In this document: positions 40,916 through 51,776 of the stretch, piece after piece
Layout of the letters: each line of letters begins with the position of its first letter
How positions within the stretch are numbered: position 1 is the stretch's first letter
Assembly (NCBI RefSeq): GCF_003002025.1
Contig: NZ_PVZB01000004.1
Span: 310,001-374,000, forward strand
Reading direction: 5' to 3'
DNA: 64,000 nt
Source of the DNA: Paraburkholderia sp. BL25I1N1
Lineage (GTDB): Bacteria > Pseudomonadota > Gammaproteobacteria > Burkholderiales > Burkholderiaceae
The notes under the pieces: model-generated
What the model was told of the DNA's origin: nothing
Databases searched by the model: none
What the model saw: only the letters and a program-made list of their open reading frames with translations
Made by a program: the position numbers and the translations under genes

Positions 40916-42301
40916 ATGAACCTGCTGATCGAACTGCTCGCCTTCGCGGTCGCGATTGGCGTACTCGTGGTCGTCCACGAATACGGGCATTACAGTGTGG
41001 CGCGCCTGTGCGGCGTCAAGGTGCTGCGCTTTTCGATCGGCTTCGGCAAGCCGCTGTTTCAGTGGGTGAGTCCGAAGACGGGCACCGAATGGACCATTGC
41101 CGCGCTGCCGCTCGGCGGCTACGTGAAGATGCTCGACGAGCGCGAAACGGGCGCTGAGCCGATTCCCGCCGAAGCCTTGCCGCATGCGTTCAACCGGCAA
41201 TCCGTGTGGCGCCGTTTTGCGATTGTCGCGGCCGGTCCGGTCGCGAACTTCCTGCTGGCCATCGTGCTGTTCGCGCTCGTCTTCGCCAGTGGCGTGACGG
41301 AGCCGGCGGCGGTGATCGCGGCGCCCGCGCCGAATACGCCCGCGGCCGTTGCCGGTTTCGACGGCGGTGAAACGATCGTTGCCGTGCGCGCCGAGAACGC
41401 CGGCGAATCCGAGCCGGTGCGCTCCTGGTCGGACCTGCGCTGGAAACTGCTGGGTGCGGCATTCGATCACAAGCGCGTCGTGCTGAGCGCGAAAGATGCG
41501 CACGGTACGTCGGATTTCCAGCTCGATCTGCGTGGCCTCAGCGAAAAAGATGTCGACGACGACTTCATGTCGCATCTCGGTTTCGAGCCGGGCGGTGGCA
41601 AGCTGACGGTGGCGGGCGTGCAACCGGGCAGCGCGGCGCAAAAGGCCGGCCTCGTTGCCGGCGATCGTCTGCGTGCCGTCGACGGTATTCCGACCGATAA
41701 CGCCACGGCCTTCATCGCTTATGTAAAATCGCACGCCGGCAAAGCGGTGACGTTGCAGGTCGAGCGCGGCGGTAAGGCGGCGGGCAAGCTCGAAGACGTG
41801 AACATCGTGCCGCAGGCACAGCGCGATGAAACGACCGGACAGCAGATCGGCCGCATCGGCGCGGAACTGGCCACGCAGGTGCCGTCGATCGACGTGCGTT
41901 ACGGTCCGGTTGAAAGCTTGCAGTTGGGCGCGCGCCGCACGTGGGACCTCGCGGTCTACTCGGTGCGCATGTTCGGCAGGATGATCGTAGGCGAGGCATC
42001 GCTGAAAAATCTTTCCGGTCCGGTGACGATCGCGGATTACGCAGGAAAGAGCGCACGTCTAGGTCCTTCTGCATTCCTGTCGTTCCTGGCCCTTGTCAGT
42101 ATTAGTCTTGGTGTACTGAACCTGTTACCAATTCCGGTATTGGACGGGGGTCATCTGTTATATTATTTGGTTGAAGCTGTTACCGGTAAAGTTGTCTCCG
42201 ATCGCTGGCAACTCGTTTTTCAGAGGGCGGGTCTCGCCTGCATCGTCGCGTTGTCGGCGATCGCGCTGTTCAACGATCTGGCTCGTTTAATCCATTTTTA
42301 A
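40916..42301 (+). CDS. rseP: Site-2 zinc protease RseP
   Basis: A 461-residue inner-membrane protease. The HEYGH zinc motif is at residues 21-25 in the first helix. Two PDZ domains follow (about 130-205 and 215-295), and the third zinc ligand is in NLLPIPVLDGGHLLYYL near the C-terminus. It cleaves anti-sigma factor RseA-type substrates in the sigma-E envelope stress pathway, matching its place before bamA and skp. Start ATG 40916 follows the dxr stop by 7 bp; a longer frame overlapping dxr is not needed. Confidence 0.96.
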   Translation: MNLLIELLAFAVAIGVLVVVHEYGHYSVARLCGVKVLRFSIGFGKPLFQWVSPKTGTEWTIAALPLGGYVKMLDERETGAEPIPAEALPHAFNRQSVWRRFAIVAAGPVANFLLAIVLFALVFASGVTEPAAVIAAPAPNTPAAVAGFDGGETIVAVRAENAGESEPVRSWSDLRWKLLGAAFDHKRVVLSAKDAHGTSDFQLDLRGLSEKDVDDDFMSHLGFEPGGGKLTVAGVQPGSAAQKAGLVAGDRLRAVDGIPTDNATAFIAYVKSHAGKAVTLQVERGGKAAGKLEDVNIVPQAQRDETTGQQIGRIGAELATQVPSIDVRYGPVESLQLGARRTWDLAVYSVRMFGRMIVGEASLKNLSGPVTIADYAGKSARLGPSAFLSFLALVSISLGVLNLLPIPVLDGGHLLYYLVEAVTGKVVSDRWQLVFQRAGLACIVALSAIALFNDLARLIHF

Positions 42302-42368
42302 AGTGTTCGGCGGCGTTCACGATGGCGACCGCCCGACCTGATGCAGCTATACACACTGGGGAAGCACG

Positions 42369-44672
42369 TTGTTTAAACCTCATCGCTTTGTTCCAAAGAC
42401 GGTTATAGCCGCGGCGTTCGCCGCGCATGGGCTGGTTGCTCACGCAACGACGCCCTTCGTGGTGCAAGACATCCGGATCGAGGGATTGCAACGCGTCGAA
42501 CCTGGTACCGTGTTTGCCTACCTGCCTATCAAGCAAGGCGACACCTTCAGCGACGACAAGGCATCGGAAGCCATCCGCGCTCTGTATGCCACGGGCTTCT
42601 TCAACGACGTCAAGATCGCGACCGAAGGCAACGTCGTCATCGTGCAGGTGCTGGAACGTCCGGCCATCGGCACGATCGACTTCGCCGGCATTCATGAGTT
42701 CGACAAGGAAAACCTGACCAAGGCGCTGCGCGCCGTGGGTTTGTCGCAAGGCCGTTATTACGACAAGGCGTTGGTCGACAAGGCCGAGCAGGAACTGAAG
42801 CGTCAGTATCTGACGCGCGGCTACTACGCCGCTGAAGTCACCACCACGATCACGCCGATCGACCGCAATCGCGTGTCGGTGCTGTTCTCGGTGGCCGAAG
42901 GTCCGAGCGCGAAGATCCGCCAGATCAACTTCATCGGCAACAAGGCGTTCAGCACGGGTACGCTGCGCGACGAAATGCAGTTGTCCACGCCGAACTGGTT
43001 CTCGTGGTACACGAAGAACGACCTGTACGCGAAAGACAAGCTGACCGGCGACCTCGAAAACGTTCGCTCGTATTATCTGAATCGCGGCTATCTCGAGTTC
43101 AACATCGAGTCGACCCAGGTGTCGATCACGCCCGACAAGAAGGACATGTATCTGACGGTCACGCTGCACGAAGGCGAGCCGTACACGATTTCGAATATCA
43201 AGCTGGCGGGCAATCTGCTCGATCGCGAGCCGGAGCTGGCCAAGCTCATCAAGATCAAACCGGGCGACCGCTTCTCGGCTGAAAAGCTGCAGGCCACCAC
43301 CAAGGCTATCGTCGACAAGCTCGGCGAATACGGCTATGCGTTCGCCACGGTCAACGCGCAGCCGCAGATCGATCAGGCCAACCATAAGGTCGACCTGACG
43401 CTGCAGGTGGACCCGAGCCGCCGCGTCTACGTGCGCCGCATCAACGTGGTCGGCAATACGCGTACGCGTGACGAAGTGGTGCGCCGCGAAATGCGCCAGC
43501 TCGAAAGCTCGTGGTTCGATTCGAACCGCCTCGCGCTGTCGAAAGACCGGATCAACCGTCTCGGCTACTTTACCGATGTCGACGTGACCACGGTGCCCGT
43601 GGAAGGCACGCCGGACCAGGTCGATGTGGACGTCAAGGTGGCCGAAAAACCGACCGGCGCGATCACGCTGGGTGCGGGCTTCTCGTCGACCGACAAGGTG
43701 GTGCTCTCGGCCGGCGTGTCGCAAGACAACGTGTTCGGCTCGGGCACGAGTCTCTCGGTGAACATCAATACCGCCAAGACGTACCGTACGTTGACGGTCA
43801 CGCAGGTCGACCCGTACTTCACGGTCGACGGCATCAAGCGCATTACCGACGTCTATTACCGTACGTACCAGCCGCTGTACTACTCCACGGATTCGAGCTT
43901 CAAGATCGTCACGATCGGTGGCGACCTGAAGTTCGGTATTCCGTTCTCGGAAGTCGACACGGTGTACTTCGGTGCCGGCCTCGAGCAGAACCAGCTGGAT
44001 ATCGACGCGAACACGCCGCAGAGCTACATCGACTACGTGCATGAATTCGGCCGCGTGTCGAACAACGTGCCGATCACCGTGGGCTGGTCGCGCGACGCGC
44101 GTGACAGCGCGCTGGTGCCGAGCCGCGGCTACTTCACGCAGGCAAACGCCGAATACGGTACGCCGATCGGCGGCACGCAGTACTACAAGGCCGACATCAA
44201 CGCGCAGTACTATTATTCGTTCTCGCGCGGGTTCGTGCTGGGCTTCAACTTCCAGGGCGGTTACGGTAACGGCCTCGGCGGCAAGCCTTATCCGATTTTC
44301 AAGAACTACTATGCGGGCGGTATTGGTTCGGTGCGGGGCTACGAGCCGAGCTCGCTGGGTCCGCGCGACGCCAAGACGAACGACCCGATCGGCGGCTCGA
44401 AGCTGCTGGTGGGTAACATCGAATTGACGTTCCCGCTGCCGGGCACGGGCTACGACCGCACGTTGCGCGTCTTCACGTTCCTCGACGCCGGTAACGTGTG
44501 GGGTACGGAAGGCAACAGTATCGGCGCCAACGGCCTGCGTTACGGCTACGGTGTCGGTCTGGCGTGGATCTCGCCGATCGGCCCGCTCAAGCTCAGCCTG
44601 GGCTTCCCGCTCACGAAGCACACCGGCGACCAGTATCAGAAATTCCAGTTCCAGATCGGGACGGCATTCTGA
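42369..44672 (+). CDS. bamA: Outer-membrane protein assembly factor BamA
   Basis: A 767-residue Omp85 protein. The start is TTG 42369, required to complete the signal peptide (about residues 1-26, cleavage after AHA) and preceded by GGGGAAG. Five POTRA domains follow (about 27-430), then a 16-strand barrel. The barrel has GGIGSVRGYEPSSLGPRD (the VRGF/Y loop-6 motif) and ends in Phe, the outer-membrane sorting signal. It is the core of the BAM complex. It lies between rseP and skp, the usual order. Confidence 0.97.
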   Translation: MFKPHRFVPKTVIAAAFAAHGLVAHATTPFVVQDIRIEGLQRVEPGTVFAYLPIKQGDTFSDDKASEAIRALYATGFFNDVKIATEGNVVIVQVLERPAIGTIDFAGIHEFDKENLTKALRAVGLSQGRYYDKALVDKAEQELKRQYLTRGYYAAEVTTTITPIDRNRVSVLFSVAEGPSAKIRQINFIGNKAFSTGTLRDEMQLSTPNWFSWYTKNDLYAKDKLTGDLENVRSYYLNRGYLEFNIESTQVSITPDKKDMYLTVTLHEGEPYTISNIKLAGNLLDREPELAKLIKIKPGDRFSAEKLQATTKAIVDKLGEYGYAFATVNAQPQIDQANHKVDLTLQVDPSRRVYVRRINVVGNTRTRDEVVRREMRQLESSWFDSNRLALSKDRINRLGYFTDVDVTTVPVEGTPDQVDVDVKVAEKPTGAITLGAGFSSTDKVVLSAGVSQDNVFGSGTSLSVNINTAKTYRTLTVTQVDPYFTVDGIKRITDVYYRTYQPLYYSTDSSFKIVTIGGDLKFGIPFSEVDTVYFGAGLEQNQLDIDANTPQSYIDYVHEFGRVSNNVPITVGWSRDARDSALVPSRGYFTQANAEYGTPIGGTQYYKADINAQYYYSFSRGFVLGFNFQGGYGNGLGGKPYPIFKNYYAGGIGSVRGYEPSSLGPRDAKTNDPIGGSKLLVGNIELTFPLPGTGYDRTLRVFTFLDAGNVWGTEGNSIGANGLRYGYGVGLAWISPIGPLKLSLGFPLTKHTGDQYQKFQFQIGTAF

Positions 44673-44727
44673 TCCGGCGGCGGAAGGCGCCCGGCGGCCG
44701 GCCCGGCCAAACTACAGTATCGAGAGG

Positions 44728-45255
44728 ATGACTTTGCTAACCGGTATGTTTTCGAAACGTGTGGCGTGCGCGCTGGCGCTGGCAATGACCCTGGGTGTCG
44801 GGGTCGCGCATGGGCAGGAGGCCAGGATCGCGGCGGTGAATTCCGACCGCATCCTGCGCGAATCCGCTGCCGCGAAGGCCGCGCAGGTCAAACTCGAGGC
44901 CGAGTTCGCCAAGCGTGACAAGGACCTGGCCGACATGGCGCAGAAGCTGAAGTCGATGTCCGATTCGCTCGACAAGAGCGGCGCGTCCATGTCGCCCGCC
45001 GACCGCGCGCAGAAGCAGCGCGATCTGTCGCAACTGGACACGGACTTCCAGCGCAAGCAACGCGAGTTTCGTGAGGATCTGAACCAGCGCCGCAACGAAG
45101 AACTGGCGGCTGTGCTCGACCGCGCCAACAAGGTGATCAAACAGATCGCCGAAGCGCAGCATTACGATCTGATCGTCCAGGAAGCGGTGTACGTGAGTCC
45201 GCGCATCGATATCACCGATCAGGTGCTCAAGGCTCTGGCGGCGTCGGGCAACTGA
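44728..45255 (+). CDS. skp: Periplasmic chaperone Skp/OmpH
   Basis: Ends at 45255; begins at ATG 44728 (175 residues) or ATG 44746 (start [14 protein letters not shown]). A signal peptide ends at AHG before [15 protein letters not shown]. The body is a long Lys/Glu/Gln coiled coil (about 50-125), typical of the Skp trimer tentacles, and the C-terminus ends [10 protein letters not shown]. Skp holds unfolded outer-membrane proteins for BamA, encoded directly upstream. GAGAGG touches the first ATG and is somewhat far from the second, so the start is uncertain. Confidence 0.92.
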   Translation: MTLLTGMFSKRVACALALAMTLGVGVAHGQEARIAAVNSDRILRESAAAKAAQVKLEAEFAKRDKDLADMAQKLKSMSDSLDKSGASMSPADRAQKQRDLSQLDTDFQRKQREFREDLNQRRNEELAAVLDRANKVIKQIAEAQHYDLIVQEAVYVSPRIDITDQVLKALAASGN

Positions 45256-45329
45256 GCGTGGCTGCCGGGCTGAACGGCCCCGGCAGCGGATCTGACAAGT
45301 CGGACCGAATACCAGGAGACAGGATAGGC

Positions 45330-46430
45330 ATGGCATTTACGCTCGAGGACATCGTCCAGCGGTTCGGCGGTGAAGTAGTCGGAGACGGTTCGCAGCGCGT
45401 CGGCAGTCTCGCGCCGCTCGACCAGGCAGGCCCGGACCAGCTGGCGTTCCTCGCCAATCCGAAGTACCTGTCGCAGGTCGAAACGACCCGTGCGGGCGCG
45501 GTGTTGATTAACGCCGACGACCTCGCCAAGCTCGCTTCCCGCGAGAATCGTAACTTCATCGTCACGCCGAATCCGTACGCTTACTTCGCGCGCGTCGCGC
45601 AAACTTTCATCGACCTCGCTGCGCCCAAGGCTGCACCCGGCGTGCATCCGAGCGCGACCATCGACCCGTCGGCGCAGATCGCCGCGAGCGCGGTGATCGG
45701 CCCGCACGTCACGGTGGAAGCGGGTGCGGTGATCGGCGAGAACGTGCGGCTCGACGCCAATGTCGTGATCGGCCGTGGCACGCGCATCGGCGCGGGCTCG
45801 CATCTTTATCCCAATGTCGCGGTGTACCACGGTTGCAAGCTCGCCGAGCGCGTGATCGTGCACGCGGGCGCGGTGATCGGCTCGGACGGTTTCGGCTTCG
45901 CGCCTGATTTCGTCGGCGAGGGTGAGGCGCGTACCGGCAGCTGGGTGAAGATTCCGCAGGTCGGCGGCGTGTCGATCGCGGCCGACGTCGAAATCGGCGC
46001 GAACACCACTATCGACCGTGGCGCGATGGCGGACACGATCATCGAAGAGTGCGTGAAGATCGACAACCTGGTGCAGATCGGTCACAACTGCAAGGTCGGC
46101 GCTTATACGGTGATTGCCGGCTGCGCGGGCATTGCGGGCAGCACGACGATCGGCCGCCATTGCATGATCGGCGGCGCGGTCGGAATTGCCGGGCACGTCA
46201 CGCTGGCCGACTATGTGATCGTCACCGCCAAGTCGGGCGTCTCGAAGTCGCTGCTCAAGCCTGGTATGTACACCAGTGCCTTCCCGGCCGTGAACCATGC
46301 AGACTGGAACAAGAGCGCGGCGTTGCTGCGCAATATCGACAAACTCCGCGATCGTATCAAGGCGCTTGAAAACGGCGCGGCTGAGAAGCAGGGCGGCTCA
46401 GCAAGCAGTTCCGCGGGCAGCAAAGCCTGA
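45330..46430 (+). CDS. lpxD: UDP-3-O-acyl-glucosamine N-acyltransferase LpxD
   Basis: A 366-residue trimeric left-handed beta-helix acyltransferase; start ATG 45330 with CAGGAGACAGG upstream. The N-terminal uridine-binding domain (1-100) precedes hexapeptide repeats (about 105-310). The catalytic His is in [12 protein letters not shown]-terminal helix ([17 protein letters not shown]) binds acyl carrier protein. The last 25 residues are a Gly/Ser/Ala tail. It adds the second hydroxyacyl chain in lipid A synthesis. Confidence 0.96.
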   Translation: MAFTLEDIVQRFGGEVVGDGSQRVGSLAPLDQAGPDQLAFLANPKYLSQVETTRAGAVLINADDLAKLASRENRNFIVTPNPYAYFARVAQTFIDLAAPKAAPGVHPSATIDPSAQIAASAVIGPHVTVEAGAVIGENVRLDANVVIGRGTRIGAGSHLYPNVAVYHGCKLAERVIVHAGAVIGSDGFGFAPDFVGEGEARTGSWVKIPQVGGVSIAADVEIGANTTIDRGAMADTIIEECVKIDNLVQIGHNCKVGAYTVIAGCAGIAGSTTIGRHCMIGGAVGIAGHVTLADYVIVTAKSGVSKSLLKPGMYTSAFPAVNHADWNKSAALLRNIDKLRDRIKALENGAAEKQGGSASSSAGSKA

Positions 46431-46658
46431 ACCTCAGGGCAACTCGCAGGGCAATTGACTCAGCAGACTCAGCATTTCGCCGGGCAACCTGCCGGCACCG
46501 CGTAAAATGGCGGGCAAGCAACAGGAAGCAAAGTCGGTTGCCGTGACCGGGTGGCGCGGCCGCCGGGTCACGGCGAGCGCCGGCAGCACGCTTTACCAAT
46601 CCACCTGCACCAGCATCCGCAGTCATCACCGCGCAGTCAATGCGTGAGCAGAAACACC

Positions 46659-47123
46659 ATGAGCACCGAAAAAATCAATCTCGACATTCATAAGATTCTC
46701 ACGCTGCTGCCGCATCGTTACCCGATCCTGCTGGTCGACCGGGTGCTCGAACTCGAGCCGCACAAGTGCATCAAAGCGTTGAAGAACGTGTCGATCAACG
46801 AACCGTATTTTCAGGGCCACTTCCCGACGCGTCCGGTGATGCCGGGCGTGCTGATTCTCGAAGCACTCGCGCAAACGGCGGCTCTGCTGACGTTTTCGGA
46901 AGAGCCGAGCGACCCGTCGAACACGCTGTATCTGTTCGTCGGCATCGACAACGCGCGCTTCAAGCGCGTGGTGGAACCGGGCGATCAGCTGATCCTGAAC
47001 TGCACGTTCGAGCGTCACATGCGCGGCATCTGGAAGTTCAAGGCGCGCGCCGAAGTGGATGGCGTGGTCGCGGCGGAAGCCGACCTGATGTGCGCGGTGC
47101 GGCACACGGACAAAGACGCTTAA
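46659..47123 (+). CDS. fabZ: 3-Hydroxyacyl-ACP dehydratase FabZ
   Basis: A 154-residue hotdog-fold dehydratase; start ATG 46659 ([20 protein letters not shown]). His54 ([13 protein letters not shown]) and Glu68 (LILEALAQ) are the catalytic pair. It dehydrates 3-hydroxyacyl-ACP in fatty acid synthesis and competes with LpxA/LpxD for the same substrate, which explains the clustering. It lies 228 bp after lpxD; the gap shows no gene. Confidence 0.97.
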   Translation: MSTEKINLDIHKILTLLPHRYPILLVDRVLELEPHKCIKALKNVSINEPYFQGHFPTRPVMPGVLILEALAQTAALLTFSEEPSDPSNTLYLFVGIDNARFKRVVEPGDQLILNCTFERHMRGIWKFKARAEVDGVVAAEADLMCAVRHTDKDA

Positions 47124-47241
47124 ACGCACTTAGGCGCGAGGCGCTTAAGCCAGCGTCCGGGCGGTCGGCGGCGTCATGCGCGCGCCGGCCTCCCGCCAGA
47201 TGCCCATCCAGACAACGCAACAGAATCAGAAGCGAGGACGC

Positions 47242-48030
47242 ATGAGCAGGATTCATCCCACTGCGATCGTCGAACCGGGCGCACAACTCGACGAATCTGT
47301 CGAAGTCGGACCGTATGCCGTGATCGGCGCACATGTGACGATCGGCGCACGGACCACGGTCGGTTCGCACAGCGTGATCGAAGGTCACACCACCCTCGGC
47401 GAAGATAACCGGATCGGCCACTACGCATCGGTCGGCGGCCGTCCGCAGGACATGAAATACAAGGACGAGCCGACCCGGCTCGTGGTCGGCAACCGCAACA
47501 CGATCCGCGAATTCACCACGATCCACACCGGCACGATGCAGGACGCGGGCGTCACCACGCTCGGCGACGACAACTGGATCATGGCGTACGTGCACATCGG
47601 GCACGATTGCCACGTCGGCAGCAACGTCATTCTGTCGAGCAACGCGCAGATGGCCGGACACGTCACGATCGGCGACCACGCGATCGTCGGCGGCATGTCG
47701 GGCGTGCATCAGTTCGTGCGCATTGGTGCGCACTCCATGCTGGGCGGCGCTTCGGCGCTGGTGCAGGACATTCCGCCGTTCGTGATCGCCGCCGGTAACA
47801 AGGCCGAGCCGCACGGCATCAACGTCGAAGGCCTGCGCCGCCGCGGTTTCTCGCCGGACGCGATTTCGGCGCTGCGCGCGGCATATCGCGTGCTGTACAA
47901 GAACGGCCTGTCGCTCGAAGAAGCGAAGGTGCAGTTGCGCGAACTCGCGACCGCGGGCGGCGATGGCGATGCGCCGGTGCAGACGCTGCTCGCGTTCGTC
48001 GAAGCGTCGCAACGCGGCATCATCCGCTAA
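47242..48030 (+). CDS. lpxA: UDP-N-acetylglucosamine acyltransferase LpxA
   Basis: A 262-residue left-handed beta-helix enzyme; start ATG 47242 with CGAGGACGC upstream. The catalytic His121 is in [28 protein letters not shown] and [10 protein letters not shown] are family signatures. It adds the first 3-hydroxyacyl chain to UDP-GlcNAc to begin lipid A synthesis. An upstream in-frame ATG exists at 47176, but the family starts near [10 protein letters not shown]. Confidence 0.97.
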   Translation: MSRIHPTAIVEPGAQLDESVEVGPYAVIGAHVTIGARTTVGSHSVIEGHTTLGEDNRIGHYASVGGRPQDMKYKDEPTRLVVGNRNTIREFTTIHTGTMQDAGVTTLGDDNWIMAYVHIGHDCHVGSNVILSSNAQMAGHVTIGDHAIVGGMSGVHQFVRIGAHSMLGGASALVQDIPPFVIAAGNKAEPHGINVEGLRRRGFSPDAISALRAAYRVLYKNGLSLEEAKVQLRELATAGGDGDAPVQTLLAFVEASQRGIIR

Positions 48031-48033
48031 CCG

Positions 48034-49203
48034 ATGGCATTGCAACCCAGTCCATTGCGCGTCGCGATGGTGGCCGGCGAGCCGTCCGGCGACCTGCTGG
48101 CGGCCTCGCTGCTCGACGGCCTCACGAGCCGTCTGCCCGCCGGCACCCAGTACTACGGGATCGGCGGCCCGCGCATGATCGCCACCGGCTTCGACGCCCA
48201 CTTTCCGATGGAAAAGCTCTCGGTGCGCGGCTATGTCGAGGCGCTGAAGCATATTCCCGGCATTCTCGGCATTCGCAACGAACTGAAGCGGCAGTTGCTG
48301 GCAGAGCCGCCGTCGGTGTTCGTCGGCGTGGATGCGCCGGATTTCAATTTTGGGCTCGAGCATCCGTTGCGCGAGGCCGGGATCCCAACCGTTCACTTCG
48401 TGTGTCCGTCCATCTGGGCGTGGCGCGGCGGCCGCATCAAGAAGATCGCCAAGGCGGTCGACCACATGCTGTGCGTGTTCCCGTTCGAAACGGCGCTGCT
48501 GGAAAAAGCGGGCGTCGCGGCATCGTACGTGGGCCATCCGCTCGCTGACGAAATTCCGCTCGTGCCGGACACGCTGGGCGCACGCCGGGCACTGGGTCTT
48601 GCGGAAGACGGTCCGATCATCGCGGTGCTGCCGGGCAGCCGGCGCTCGGAGATCGATCTGATCGGCCCGACGTTTTTCGCCGCGATGGAGATGATGCAGC
48701 ATCAGGAGCCGAGTCTGCGCTTCGTGATGCCGGCGGCCACGCCGGCGCTGCGCGAAATGCTGCGGCCGCTGGTCGATTCGCATCCCGGCCTCGCGCTGAC
48801 GATTACCGACGGCCAGGCGCAACTCGCCATGACCGCGGCCGACGCGATCCTCGTGAAGAGCGGCACCGTGACGCTCGAAGCCGCGCTGCTGAAAAAGCCG
48901 ATGGTGATCTCGTACAAGGTGCCCTGGCTGACCGGCCAGATCATGCGCCGCCAGGGCTATCTGCCGTATGTCGGGCTGCCGAACATCCTGGCGGGGCGCT
49001 TCGTGGTGCCGGAGATCCTGCAGCACTTCGCCACGCCGCAGGCGCTGGCCGAAGCCACGCTGAAACAGTTGCGCGACGAGACCAACCGGCGCACGCTGAC
49101 GGAAATCTTCACGGAGATGCATCACGTGCTGAAGCAGAACACCGCGCAGCGTGCGGCGGAAGTCGTGGCGAGCGTCATCGAAAAGCGGAAGGGGCGGCCG
49201 TGA
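48034..49203 (+). CDS. lpxB: Lipid-A-disaccharide synthase LpxB
   Basis: A 389-residue GT-B glycosyltransferase. N-terminal [18 protein letters not shown], central [17 protein letters not shown], and the nucleotide-binding LPGSRRSEI and [12 protein letters not shown] motifs are all present. It joins UDP-diacylglucosamine and lipid X at the inner membrane. It starts 3 bp after lpxA and overlaps rnhB by 4 bp. Confidence 0.97.
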   Translation: MALQPSPLRVAMVAGEPSGDLLAASLLDGLTSRLPAGTQYYGIGGPRMIATGFDAHFPMEKLSVRGYVEALKHIPGILGIRNELKRQLLAEPPSVFVGVDAPDFNFGLEHPLREAGIPTVHFVCPSIWAWRGGRIKKIAKAVDHMLCVFPFETALLEKAGVAASYVGHPLADEIPLVPDTLGARRALGLAEDGPIIAVLPGSRRSEIDLIGPTFFAAMEMMQHQEPSLRFVMPAATPALREMLRPLVDSHPGLALTITDGQAQLAMTAADAILVKSGTVTLEAALLKKPMVISYKVPWLTGQIMRRQGYLPYVGLPNILAGRFVVPEILQHFATPQALAEATLKQLRDETNRRTLTEIFTEMHHVLKQNTAQRAAEVVASVIEKRKGRP

Positions 49204-49946
49204 CCCTGTCACGCGCGCCTCGCCGTAAAACCGTCGCCGGAGCGGCGGCGCAGCAGGTCGGCCTGAACTTCGAGACGCCGGATGACATCGTCTGCGGCGT
49301 CGACGAAGCAGGGCGCGGCCCATTGGCCGGCCCGGTCGTGGCCGCGGCGGTGATTTTCGACCCGTCGAAGCCGATGATTCGCGGCCTCGACGACTCCAAA
49401 GTATTGACCGCGAAAAAGCGCGACGAACTGTACGACAAGATCGTCGACCGGGCGCTCGCTTACTGCATTGCGTCGGCAACCGTCGAAGAAATCGATTCGC
49501 TGAATATCCTGCATGCCACCATGCTCGCCATGAAGCGCGCCGTGGAGGGCCTGTCGGTCGTGCCGACGCTCGTGAAGATCGACGGCAATCGCTGTCCCAC
49601 GCTGAGCGTGCGTAGTGAAGCCGTGATCGGCGGCGACGCGCTCGTCAAAAGCATTTCGGCGGCGTCGATTCTCGCCAAGGTGACGCGCGACCGGATGCTG
49701 CTCGAATTGCACCAGACGCATCCCGTCTACGGCTTCAACGCGCATGCCGGTTACGGCACGCCACAGCATCTCAAGGCGCTGCGCGAGCATGGGCCTTGCG
49801 AGCATCATCGGCGTTCATTCGCACCGGTGCGTGAGGCGCATCTGCGTCTTGGCACGGGCGTGCCGCTGCCGGCGGGTGAAGTGATCATCGTGTCCGAAGT
49901 GATGTTCGACGACGACGCCTTCGGCGAACGCGGCAGCGCCGCCTGA
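49200..49946 (+). CDS. rnhB: Ribonuclease HII
   Basis: A 248-residue type 2 RNase H; GTG start overlapping the lpxB stop (GTGA). The [13 protein letters not shown] motif gives the first catalytic Asp35 and Glu36, and [14 protein letters not shown] provides later active-site residues. It cuts RNA-DNA hybrids and single ribonucleotides in DNA. About 30 N-terminal and 40 C-terminal residues exceed the catalytic core and look variable. Confidence 0.96.
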   Translation: MTLSRAPRRKTVAGAAAQQVGLNFETPDDIVCGVDEAGRGPLAGPVVAAAVIFDPSKPMIRGLDDSKVLTAKKRDELYDKIVDRALAYCIASATVEEIDSLNILHATMLAMKRAVEGLSVVPTLVKIDGNRCPTLSVRSEAVIGGDALVKSISAASILAKVTRDRMLLELHQTHPVYGFNAHAGYGTPQHLKALREHGPCEHHRRSFAPVREAHLRLGTGVPLPAGEVIIVSEVMFDDDAFGERGSAA

Positions 49947-50020
49947 GCTTCGCACGAGCGCCTCATGAGCGCTGCGTGCGCCCCACTCTTTCCTCATTCT
50001 CACTGTCTTCTTCGCTGCCT

Positions 50021-50806
50021 GTGAAAGCCATCACCTCGCGGGACAATCCGCTCTACAAGCGCCTGAAGGCACTGGCCGGCTCGACGCATCAACAGCGCAA
50101 GAGCGGCCACGCGTTGCTCGAAGGGTTTCATCTCGCGAGCGCCTATCTCGACGTCGCCGGGCAACCGGAAATGTGCATCGTCACCGACGGCGCGCTGCGC
50201 CACGACGAAGCGCAGGCGATCGTTTCGCGCATCGAAGACCATCGTGTCGTGACGCTGCCGGACGCATTGTTCGGGCAGTTGTCGAATGTCGTGCACGGTG
50301 TGGGCATTCTGCTGCTGGTTGAAAAGCTCGATACGCCGCTGCCCGACACGGTCGCGCAAACCTGCCTCGTGCTCGACGGCGTACAGGACGCGGGCAACGT
50401 CGGCTCGATTCTGCGCAGCGCGGCCGCCGCCGGCATTCAGCAGGTGTTCTGCGCGCCGGGCACGGCGTACGCTTGGTCGTCGAAAGTCTTGCGTTCGGGC
50501 ATGGGCGCGCATTTCCTGCTGCAGATTCACGAGGACGTGGAAGCGCAAACGCTGATCGAGCGCCTCGCGCTGCCGATCGTGATTACAGATTCGCACGGCG
50601 CCGAGGCGATCTACGATTGCGACCTGAGCGGACCGCTCGCGTGGGTGTTCGGCAACGAAGGCGCGGGCGTCTCGCAAATCTGGCGCGACAAGGTTTCGTT
50701 GCGGGTGACGATTCCCCAGCCGGGCGGCATGGAGTCGCTGAATGTGGCGGCCGCGGCGGCCGTGTGCGTGTTCGAGCAGTGCCGCCAGCAGCGCGGCCGT
50801 AGCTAA
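50021..50806 (+). CDS. SpoU-family (TrmH/RlmB-like) RNA 2'-O-methyltransferase
   Basis: A SPOUT methyltransferase of 261 residues if it starts at GTG 50021 (start VKAITSRDNPLYKRLKAL); another GTG at 49976 would add 15 Ser-rich residues. The N-terminal SpoU substrate-binding domain is short. The knot motifs are QDAGNVGSILRSAAAAG, WVFGNEGAGVS and IPQPGGMESLNVAAAAAV. It methylates a ribose in rRNA or tRNA; the target cannot be assigned from sequence. It follows rnhB by 74 bp. Confidence 0.9.
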   Translation: MKAITSRDNPLYKRLKALAGSTHQQRKSGHALLEGFHLASAYLDVAGQPEMCIVTDGALRHDEAQAIVSRIEDHRVVTLPDALFGQLSNVVHGVGILLLVEKLDTPLPDTVAQTCLVLDGVQDAGNVGSILRSAAAAGIQQVFCAPGTAYAWSSKVLRSGMGAHFLLQIHEDVEAQTLIERLALPIVITDSHGAEAIYDCDLSGPLAWVFGNEGAGVSQIWRDKVSLRVTIPQPGGMESLNVAAAAAVCVFEQCRQQRGRS

Positions 50807-50960
50807 AGCAGCAGACCTGCGCTCCCGCGTTCGTCCGCGCTCGAGGCTGTTTCAGGCCGCGGGGCGCTGATTGTGCCTATGCCGTGGCTCGACAACACGC
50901 ATGTTCGCGCGCGCGTCCATGTTCAAGGCCGCCGGGCTTGCGCGACCCATGCGCACAGGC

Positions 50961-51776
50961 TCAATAAGAAGGCCTATCCAGCTTGATTTCCTGCAGGATC
51001 GTCGTCGCGATCTCTTCGATCGATTTGTGCGTCGACGACAACCACTTGATCCCTTCACGCCGCATCATCGCTTCGGCTTCGTTGATCTCATAACGGCAAT
51101 TCTCCGGCGCGGCGTATTTGCTGCCAGGCCGGCGCTCATTGCGAATCTCCGAAAGCCGCTGCGGATCGATCGACAAACCGAACATCTTCTGCCGATGCGC
51201 CAGCAACGGCGTCGGCAATTTGCCGCGTTCGAAATCTTCCGGAATCAACGGATAGTTGGCCGCCTTCACGCCATACTGCATGGCCAGATAGAGGCTCGTC
51301 GGGGTCTTGCCGCTGCGCGACACGCCGACCAGAATCACGTCGGCGTCCGCGAGATTACGGTTCGATTGACCGTCGTCGTGAGCGAGTGAAAAGTTGATCG
51401 CCTCGATCCGGTTCTTGTACTCCTCGGTGTCGGCGTTCTGGTGGCCGCGGCCCATCGCGTGGCTCGACTTCAGTTCCAGTTCCTGTTCGAGCGGCTCGAC
51501 GAAGGTCTGAAACATGTCCAGCACCAGCGCATTCGAGCCTTTGACGATCTGATTCGACGCGCTGTCCACCAGCGTGGTGAAGACGATCGGACGGCGGCCG
51601 TCCTGCACGATCGCTTCGTTGATCTTTTCGAGCGTGGCGTAGGCCTTCTCGGTCGAGTCGACAAAGGGCACGCGAACCAGGCGGAATTTCTGGTCGAACT
51701 GGGAGAGGATCGAATGCGCGAAGGTTTCGGCAGTGATCCCGGTACCGTCGGAGACGATGAATACGGTGGGCGGCAT
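50961..51776 (-). CDS. ppsR: Phosphoenolpyruvate synthase regulatory protein PpsR (kinase/pyrophosphorylase)
   Basis: A 271-residue DUF299 protein; start ATG 51776 ([19 protein letters not shown]). The P-loop GVSRSGKT is at 151-158, with [11 protein letters not shown] following. It inactivates PEP synthase by ADP-dependent phosphorylation of an active-site threonine and reactivates it by pyrophosphorylysis. Its target ppsA is the divergent neighbour, which confirms the call. Confidence 0.96.
   Translation of the reverse strand: MPPTVFIVSDGTGITAETFAHSILSQFDQKFRLVRVPFVDSTEKAYATLEKINEAIVQDGRRPIVFTTLVDSASNQIVKGSNALVLDMFQTFVEPLEQELELKSSHAMGRGHQNADTEEYKNRIEAINFSLAHDDGQSNRNLADADVILVGVSRSGKTPTSLYLAMQYGVKAANYPLIPEDFERGKLPTPLLAHRQKMFGLSIDPQRLSEIRNERRPGSKYAAPENCRYEINEAEAMMRREGIKWLSSTHKSIEEIATTILQEIKLDRPSY

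Noticed and set aside
42270..44621. A 783-codon minus-strand open frame opposite bamA
   Set aside because: bamA is complete with signal peptide, POTRA domains and terminal Phe. The antisense frame has shadow composition and no ribosome site.
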